Position numbers and translations under genes: made by a program
Notes under the pieces: generated by a model
Told to the model about the DNA's origin: nothing
Seen by the model: the letters and a program-made list of their open reading frames with translations, nothing else
Database searches by the model: none
In this document: positions 1 through 6,500 of the stretch, one piece after another
How positions within the stretch are numbered: the stretch's first letter is position 1
Layout: the number at the start of each line of letters is the position of its first letter
Origin: Chloroflexota bacterium
Lineage (GTDB): Bacteria; Chloroflexota; Anaerolineae; 4572-78
Direction of reading: 5' to 3'
NCBI GenBank assembly: GCA_024278725.1
Contig: JAJRSQ010000090.1
Location: forward strand, 1-8,777
Length of the DNA stretch: 8,777 bases

Positions 1-2448
1 ACCCGCTACCACCGTATGAAAGGCGAAGCCGCCCTGTGGATTCCCGGCACCGACCACGCGGGCATCGCCACCCAGTTGCAGGTGGAAAAGATGCTCCGCC
101 GCGAAGGGACGAGCCGCGAAGAAATCGGGCGCGAAGAGTTTCTGCGCCGCACGTGGGAGTGGAAAGAAAAGTACGGCGGACACATCGTACGCCAATTGCG
201 CCGCCTTGGCGCGAGCTGCGACTGGGACCGCGAGCGCTTCACGATGGACGAAGGGCTGTCGCGTGCGGTGCGCGAAGCTTTTGTGACCATGTACGAAAAA
301 GGACTCATCTATCGCGGCGAATATCTCATCAACTGGAGCCCCGGACTTCAAACCGCCGTCAGCGATTTGGAAGTGGAATACACCGAGGAAGACGGCAAAC
401 TTTACTTCTTCAAATATCCCATCGCCGGGACGGACGATTACCTGCCCGTGGCAACCACCCGCCCCGAAACCATCCTGGGCGATACCGCCGTCTGCGTCCA
501 CCCCGATGATGAACGCTACCGCCATCTCATCGGCAAAACGTGCCTCGTACCGATGCTCAAGCGCACCATCCCCGTCATTCAGGATACATATGTGGATATG
601 GAATTCGGCACGGGCGCGCTGAAAATCACCCCCGCGCACGACCCCAACGACTTCGAGATTGGCAAACGGCACGGGCTGCAAATCATCAATGTGATGAACA
701 AAGATGCCACGATGAACGAAAATGCGGGGCAATACGCGGGGCTGGACAGGTTTGAATGCCGCAAAAAACTGTGGGCGGATATGGAAGCCGCCGGATTGAC
801 CATCCGCGTGGAAAATTATCGTCATCAAGTGCCCCGTTCACAGCGGGGCGGTGAAATTGTCGAGCCGCTGGTCAGCACCCAATGGTTCGTGAAGATGCGC
901 GGACTGGCGGACGCGGGCTTGGACGCGGTGAACAGCGGACAAATCCGCATCATCCCCGAACGGTTCGCCAAAGTGTACAACCACTGGCTGGAAAACATCC
1001 GCGATTGGTGCATCAGCCGTCAATTGTGGTGGGGGCATCGCATTCCGGTGTGGTACTGCCGGGATTGCGGCGAAACTATCGTCGCCCGCGAAGACCCGAC
1101 CGCCTGCCCGAAATGCGCCGGTGCGAATCTGGCGCAAGACCCCGACGTGCTCGACACGTGGTTCAGTTCCGGGCTGTGGCCCTTCAGCACCCTCGGCTGG
1201 CCCGACGACACCCCCGACCTGCGCCGCTTCTATCCCACCGACGTGATGGAAACCGGCTACGACATCCTCTTTTTCTGGGTGGCGCGGATGATTATGCAGG
1301 GGTTGCAGTTCACCGAAAAACCGCCCTTCCACACCGTTTATCTGCACGGATTGGTGCGCGATGAACACGGACGGAAGATGAGCAAAACCTACGGCAATGT
1401 GGTTGACCCGCTGGAAGTGATGGACAAATACGGCACGGACGCGCTGCGTTTCACCCTGCTCACCGGCTCAACACCCGGCAACGATATGAACCTGTCGCTG
1501 GAAAAAGTGGCGGCGAATCGCAATTTCAGCAATAAAATCTGGAATGCCACCCGCTTCGTGGTGCATAGTTTGCAGGATGACGGCATTGAGGCGGGGAACA
1601 CCATGAATTTGGCGGCGCTCAGTTTGGCGGACAATTGGATTATGAGCCGTTTGAATCGGGCAATTGCCGACGCCACCCGCTTGATTGACGATTATAATTT
1701 CGGGGAGGCGGGGCGGAAGCTGTACGAATTCTTCTGGAGCGAATTTGCCGATTGGTACATCGAAATTGCCAAAATCCGCCTCAAAGGGGGCGACCGCCGC
1801 GTGGCGGCGACCACCCGGCAGGTGCTGACCCACGTGCTGGAGCGCGCGCTGCGCCTGTTGCATCCGTACATCCCCTTTGTCACGGAAGCGGCGTGGCAGC
1901 ATCTGCCGCACACCGGCGACACGCTCATGCTGGCGCAATGGCCCCAACCCGGCATGACCGATGACCGCGCGGAAGCGGACATGACCATGCTCATCAACAT
2001 CATTCGCGCCATTCGGAACGCCCGCTCGGAATATAATGTCCCGCCGGGGAAACGTATCTCGGCGCGCATTGCCGCCGGAGCGAAAACGAAGGTCATCAAT
2101 CGCCAAAAAGATATGCTGGTGGAATTGGCGCGGCTCGACGCCGGAGCGCTCAATGTGGCGGAAACACTATCGCACAAACCGGATAACGCCCTGACCATTG
2201 TGATTGAAGGGGGTATTGAAATCTACCTGCCGCTGGCGGGCTTGGTGGACATCGCCGCCGAACGCGAACGATTGCAGACCGAGCTGGCGCACATTCGGCA
2301 GGGCATTGCCCGCACAGAAAAAATGCTGGCGAATGAAAACTTCGTGAATAAAGCCCCCGCCGCCGTGGTTGACCGGGAACGCATCAAACTCGCCGATTTG
2401 CGTGCGCAGGCGGAAAAGCTGGAAGATAGACTGGCGACAATGGCATAA
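1..2448 (+). CDS. valS: Valyl-tRNA synthetase, 5' end cut by window edge
   Basis: Cytoplasmic class I synthetase that charges tRNA-Val with valine and hydrolyses mischarged Thr-tRNA-Val. The reading frame is open from base 1 (TRYHRMKGEAALWIPGTDHAGIATQ... begins before the first ATG), so the ATG at 16 is internal. Compared with E. coli ValRS, roughly 60 N-terminal residues, including the HIGH-type ATP motif, lie outside the window. Visible landmarks are the GTDHAGIATQ segment (about 49-78), the CP1 editing domain with TTRPET (454-471) and GTGALKITPAHDPND (607-651), DWCISRQLWWGHRIP (from 1003), a zinc-ribbon-like CxxC...CxxC (Cys codons at 1057, 1066, 1105 and 1114), LDTWFSSGLWPFSTLGWP (about 1150-1203), and the KMSKS loop as KMSKT (1375-1389). 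The anticodon-binding helical domain follows from NKIWNATRF (about 1531). The charged C-terminal tail (about 2242-2445) is the ValRS coiled coil that contacts tRNA. The stop is TAA at 2446-2448, and no internal frameshift is seen. Family assignment is certain. Confidence 0.98.
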   Translation, partial: TRYHRMKGEAALWIPGTDHAGIATQLQVEKMLRREGTSREEIGREEFLRRTWEWKEKYGGHIVRQLRRLGASCDWDRERFTMDEGLSRAVREAFVTMYEKGLIYRGEYLINWSPGLQTAVSDLEVEYTEEDGKLYFFKYPIAGTDDYLPVATTRPETILGDTAVCVHPDDERYRHLIGKTCLVPMLKRTIPVIQDTYVDMEFGTGALKITPAHDPNDFEIGKRHGLQIINVMNKDATMNENAGQYAGLDRFECRKKLWADMEAAGLTIRVENYRHQVPRSQRGGEIVEPLVSTQWFVKMRGLADAGLDAVNSGQIRIIPERFAKVYNHWLENIRDWCISRQLWWGHRIPVWYCRDCGETIVAREDPTACPKCAGANLAQDPDVLDTWFSSGLWPFSTLGWPDDTPDLRRFYPTDVMETGYDILFFWVARMIMQGLQFTEKPPFHTVYLHGLVRDEHGRKMSKTYGNVVDPLEVMDKYGTDALRFTLLTGSTPGNDMNLSLEKVAANRNFSNKIWNATRFVVHSLQDDGIEAGNTMNLAALSLADNWIMSRLNRAIADATRLIDDYNFGEAGRKLYEFFWSEFADWYIEIAKIRLKGGDRRVAATTRQVLTHVLERALRLLHPYIPFVTEAAWQHLPHTGDTLMLAQWPQPGMTDDRAEADMTMLINIIRAIRNARSEYNVPPGKRISARIAAGAKTKVINRQKDMLVELARLDAGALNVAETLSHKPDNALTIVIEGGIEIYLPLAGLVDIAAERERLQTELAHIRQGIARTEKMLANENFVNKAPAAVVDRERIKLADLRAQAEKLEDRLATMA

Positions 2449-2449
2449 A

Positions 2450-2474
2450 CGTAAATTTCACGTAAAGATTTACG
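2450..2474. repeat. Small AT-rich inverted repeat just after valS
   Basis: CGTAAAT (2450-2456) is matched by its exact reverse complement ATTTACG (2468-2474). The pairing can extend two further positions, one of them a G-U wobble, around a short loop. A second direct copy of CGTAAA lies inside at 2461-2466. It starts two bases after the valS stop and has no T-run behind it, so it is not an intrinsic terminator. It could be a 3'-end stabilising hairpin, a protein-binding site, or chance in AT-rich DNA. Only the symmetry is seen; function is unknown. Confidence 0.35.
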
Positions 2475-2492
2475 GTTGAATCTTGGATGGGC

Positions 2493-2521
2493 TTGTATCA
2501 AGGGTTCAAGTGGGTTACAAT
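2493..2521 (+). promoter_or_regulatory. Candidate promoter overlapping the terminator stem
   Basis: TACAAT (2516-2521) differs at one position from the sigma-70 -10 consensus. It stands 17 bases downstream of TTGTAT (2493-2498), which matches the -35 consensus only at TTG. Transcription would begin near 2527-2530, in the loop or second arm of the terminator hairpin, so the new transcript would lack the 5' arm and escape termination. The binding-protein gene needs a promoter, and the roughly 22 bases after the T-run cannot hold one. The -35 match is poor, and read-through from valS is an alternative. Confidence 0.3.
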
Positions 2522-2546
2522 GATTATATTGTAGCCCGCTTTTTTT
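2508..2546 (+). terminator. Rho-independent terminator after valS
   Basis: The arms 2508-2521 and 2528-2541 pair over 14 positions, including two G-U wobbles, around the six-base loop GATTAT. The stem base runs into seven T residues (2540-2546). The core of the stem is GTGGGTTACAAT against ATTGTAGCCCGC. It lies about 60 bases after the valS stop and has the form of a standard intrinsic terminator for transcripts coming from valS. There is no comparable A-run on the upstream side, so efficient termination of minus-strand transcripts is less likely. Confidence 0.9.
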
Positions 2547-2558
2547 AAGCGTGTCTGT

Positions 2559-2568
2559 GGATGGTGAT
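2559..2568 (+). promoter_or_regulatory. Ribosome-binding site supporting ATG 2569
   Basis: GGATGGTGAT directly precedes ATG 2569. GGTGAT matches part of the 16S anti-Shine-Dalgarno complement (GGAGGTGATC), and the GGATGG portion ends four bases before the start. The alternative GTG at 2551 is preceded by the terminator T-run and AAGC, with no purine-rich site. This decides the start in favour of 2569. Confidence 0.5.
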
Positions 2569-3576
2569 ATGCGCGGAAAAACTGCTTGGATTATTTTTGC
2601 AGGGTTGTTGCTGGTGGGAATTTTGATGTTGCCCGCCTGTTCTGCCCCTGCCTCCCCCCCGCAGGTTTTTCACGTTGGCATTCTGATGGGTGCTGAATTG
2701 TTTGAAAGCGTGGTTGACGGTTTCAAGCAGCGTATGACGGATTACGGCTACATTGAAGGCGAGAATATCACCTACACGGTGAAACAGGCATACGGCGACC
2801 CGAACGCCATGCGCGACTTCGCCGAAGCATTCGTCGCCGACAACGTGGACTTAATCTTCACCGTCACCAACGGGGCGGCGCTGGCGGCTCGCCGCGCCAC
2901 CGAAAACACCGATGTCCCCGTCGTCTTTGCCATCGTGCTTGCCCCCAAAGAAACGGGTATCGTGGACGATTTGCGCCATCCCGGCGGCAATCTCACCGGC
3001 GTGCGCAACCCGCTGGAAATCTTCATCGGCAAACGGCTGGAATTTCTGCAGAAAATCAACCCGGCATACCGCCGCGTGTGGATGCCCTACGACCCGGATT
3101 ATCCCACCGCCCCGGTGATGCTCTCCCGTGTGCGGGAAGATGCCGCCATCTTGGGGATGTCCCTTGTGGAAACGCCGGTAAAAAATACCGATGACCTTGC
3201 GGCGTACCTGCAAACTTTACCGGAAGATGAACCGCTCCCTTTTGACGCCATCATCATTATGCCCGATTTAGTGGTGCAAAACAGCACAAGCTGGGCGGTC
3301 ATCAAACAATTTGCCAACGCCCGGAAAATTCCGATAATAGCCAATACAATCCGGCAATTTGAAGATGGGGCGTTGTTCGGCTATTTCATCGAGAACAACA
3401 ACACCGGGCAAACCGCCGCGCGAATGGCGCAGCAAATTCTTTCAGGCATCTCTCCCGCCGATTTGCCCGTTGAAACCGCGGATGTATTTCTCTTTGTGAA
3501 TATGAATGCGGCAAATGCGTTGGGTATCACAATTCCGGCGAACATTTTGCATCAAGCGGATACCATTCTCCGCTGA
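2569..3576 (+). CDS. ABC_sub_bind (TrpX/YtvQ-like) substrate-binding lipoprotein
   Basis: A complete 335-residue periplasmic-binding-fold protein, presumably membrane-anchored and exposed outside the cytoplasmic membrane. The N-terminus is a lipoprotein signal: MRGK, a hydrophobic stretch (about residues 6-20), then lipobox LPAC with Cys24 (codon 2638-2640). Family landmarks are DYGYIEGENITY, FAEAFVADNVDLIFTVTNGAA, a DVPVVFAIV strand, RHPGGNLTGVRNP, KRLEFLQKINP, and a C-terminal block DLPVETADVFLFVN followed by NALGITIPANILHQADTIL. These follow the ABC_sub_bind (Pfam PF04392) pattern closely. I prefer ATG 2569 over in-frame GTGs at 2551 and 2557: it puts the signal peptide right at the N-terminus and is preceded by GGATGGTGAT (2559-2568), which resembles a ribosome-binding site. 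Known relatives are solute receptors of ABC importers, some for amino acids such as tryptophan; the ligand here cannot be read. No permease or ATPase gene is adjacent. Its TGA overlaps the kinase ATG, suggesting a sensory role (inference). Confidence 0.93.
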   Translation: MRGKTAWIIFAGLLLVGILMLPACSAPASPPQVFHVGILMGAELFESVVDGFKQRMTDYGYIEGENITYTVKQAYGDPNAMRDFAEAFVADNVDLIFTVTNGAALAARRATENTDVPVVFAIVLAPKETGIVDDLRHPGGNLTGVRNPLEIFIGKRLEFLQKINPAYRRVWMPYDPDYPTAPVMLSRVREDAAILGMSLVETPVKNTDDLAAYLQTLPEDEPLPFDAIIIMPDLVVQNSTSWAVIKQFANARKIPIIANTIRQFEDGALFGYFIENNNTGQTAARMAQQILSGISPADLPVETADVFLFVNMNAANALGITIPANILHQADTILR

Positions 3577-6500
3577 TGAGGTATTTTGTGCTGAATTCAA
3601 TCAAAGCCAGATTAAATTTGTTGATAATCCTCCTCTCCATCCTCCCCGCATTATTGATTGGCTCAATCATTGCTTGGCAAAGCTTTCTGGAAGAAAAATC
3701 GGAGACAATTGCCAGCCAGCAGCAATCGGCGATGCACGTTGCCACCGAAATAAAAAGCCTCATTGATACCCACGTGGTGCAATTGGAATTGCTCGCTGAA
3801 ACCAGCGACGTGCACGCCCTCTCCGCAGACGAACAATACCGGCTGCTGAGCGGCTTATTCGCCGGCGACCATTCCTACAGCGAAATCAGACTGCTGGACG
3901 CTGACGGGATGGAGGTTCTCCGGCTTTCCCGTTTGCGGGTGATTGCGCCGTCGGAACTGACCAACCGCGCCAATACCGCCGAATTCGGCACGCCCCGCAC
4001 CACACGCGAGACATATTTCAGCACCGTTTGGTTCGATGTGGAAACCGGCAACCCATACATAACGGTTGCCGTGCCGCTGGTTGAACTTTCCGACAACTCG
4101 GTGGACGGTGTGCTGGCGGTGGATATGGATGTCCGCGCGATGTGGCTTTTGATGACCGACGCGCACCTTCCTCCGTTTGAACAGACCTACATCATTGATG
4201 ACCGCGGGCGGGTTATTGCTCACCGCAACCCGACGCTGGTTTTGCGCGGCGTAACCGTGACGTGGCCCGCCAACGACTCGGCGCTTCAGCCGGGATTGAT
4301 GGGCGAAAAAGTGCTGCGCGTGGTGGAGCCGGTGGAACTGGGGCGGCAGACACTGGGCGTGGTGGTGGAAGACACGCTGTGGAACGGTCTGCATTTGGGT
4401 TTCCTTTCTTTGTTCCTCAGTTTGGGGGTGATTTTCACGACCATGCTGGTGGGGATGTACGTCAGCCGGCATGTGGTGCGCTCGGTGGTTGCGCCGGTGG
4501 AAGATTTGGTGACGACGGCGCAGCGCATCACCGCCGGCAACTATTTTTTGCAAGCCGCCGTCTCCGCTGATGCCCCTGCCGAGTTGCAGGCTTTGGGCAC
4601 GGCATTCAACCAAACCACCTCATCGCTGGTGCGCTCGCTGGAGCAGTTGGAAAATACGGTGGCGGAACTGGAAGAATCGCAGGCGGCGCTGATGGAATCG
4701 GAGGAACGATACCGCGCTTTGTTTGAAAATGCCAACGACAGCATTTTCATCGCCGACCCCGATACCCACCGTTTCATTGAGGTGAACGAGAATGCCGCCC
4801 GCCGGTTGGGTTATACCCGCCGAGAATTGTTGCGGATGACCTTTGAGGAACTGAACCACAATGGGGATTTCGAGGAAAATGCCGCCCTCATCGAACAAAT
4901 GCAGCGCGGTGGCGTGCAGTTTCAGCGCGTGCAACGCCGCAAAGACGGCTCGCTGATGCCGGTGGAAATCTCATCGCAATTGGTGGAGTTTGGCGGCACA
5001 AAGGTCGTCCAAAGCATTGTGCGCGACATCTCCGAGCGGGTTGCAGCCCAGCAAACTTTGCAGGATAACCTGAACTTCATGGAAACCCTGCTCGATACCA
5101 TCCCCAGCCCGGTATTTTACAAAAATGCGGAGGGAGAATATATCGGCTGCAATAACGCCTTTGCCGACCTCATCTTGGGGTTGCCCAAAGAAAAAATTAT
5201 CGGCAGAACCATTGAGGATCTAAATCCCAACATCCCCCCGGATTTGGCGGAAGTTTATATGGCGCACGACCGGCTCGTGTTGAATTCGCCGGGTGCGCAA
5301 TTTTATGAAAGCAAGGTGCTTTGCGCCGACGGTGTTCGCCGCGATTTTTTCCTCAGTAAAGCCGCCTTTTTCAATGCCGACGGCAACCCGGCGGGCATCG
5401 TCGGGGTGATGGTTGACCTGTCGGAACAGAAGCAAACGGAAGCGAGACTGTTGCGCGCCAATCGGCTTTACGCCGTGCTGAGTCAGGTGAACGCCGCCGT
5501 CCTCCATTTTGAAGACCGGCAAGCGTTGCTGGAGTGTGTTTGTTCAATCCTCACTGACCAGGGGCATTTTGCGCTGGCGTGGGCAGGTATTCTGAACCCG
5601 GATACTTTTGTGCTGGAACCCGTTGCCGTGTCGGGCGCGCGCCCCGATTATCTCGACGCGGTGAAAATTGTGATCGCCCCCGATTCCCCGCAGAAAAATT
5701 GTCCCGGCGGGCAGGCAATCCAACGCGGCGAAACGGTCTCTTTCAACTACATCATCGAACATGCTGATTTTGAACGCTGGAACGACCGGGCGACGCAGTA
5801 CGGTTATCATTCCGCTGCCGCCATCCCCATTAAAACCGAAAATCACACCATTGGCGCCATCAGCCTGTACGCGGACGCCCCCGATTTTTTCAGCGCGGAT
5901 GAGTTGCACTTGTTGAAGGAAATTGAAAATACGCTGGCATTCGGATTGGGACGGCATCATCAGCAGCAAATTCAGGAAATATCGTATCGCATCGCCGAAG
6001 CCGCCATCACGCTGGATGACCTGCCGGAACTTTTTGCCGCCATTCATACTTCGGTGGGCAGGCTGATGCCGGTGCGAAATTTTTACATCGCGCTGTATGA
6101 TGAAGAGACGGATTTGCTCAGCTTCCCCTATTTTAAGGACGATTTGGAAGTTGAACCGCCGCCGCCGTCGAAATTGGGCAGAGGTTTGACGGAATATGTC
6201 CTGCGTACGGGAAACCCGCTGCTGGCATCGGGCAGTGATTTTGAAACGCTCATTGAGCGGGGGGAAATTGAACCCCGCGGACCGAGCGCGCGCGATTGGG
6301 CTGGCGTGCCCCTGAAAATCGCGGAACGGGTCATCGGCGTGCTGGCGGTGCAAAGTTACACCGAACGCAACCGCTACGGCGCGGAAGAACTGGGCATCCT
6401 GAAATTCGTTTCCAACCAAATCGCGCTGGCGATTGACCGTGTTCGGATAACCAACGCACTGCGCCGACAAGTGGCGTTCAACCGCCGCATTTACGATACC

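Noticed and set aside
16..18. ATG at 16 as the valS start
   Set aside because: The frame is open and clearly ValRS-like from base 1 (RYHRMKGEAALW aligns with the region after the HIGH motif), so this Met is internal and the gene begins before the window.
1468..2106. Minus-strand 212-codon open frame inside valS
   Set aside because: It is a shadow of the well-conserved ValRS frame, with low-complexity composition and no start context.
2551..2553. GTG at 2551 as the start of the binding protein
   Set aside because: It lies four bases after the terminator T-run with no ribosome-binding site and would add six polar/acidic residues (MSVDGD) ahead of the signal peptide. ATG 2569 fits better.
3506..3766. 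Plus-strand 86-codon frame spanning the junction of the two sensor genes
   Set aside because: It overlaps the conserved end of the binding protein and the first membrane segment of the kinase, and its product shows no meaningful features.
3855..4613. Minus-strand 252-codon open frame opposite the Cache/HAMP region
   Set aside because: It is very His/Gln/Arg-rich and unlike any family I recognise, and the sense strand encodes clear Cache and HAMP sequence.
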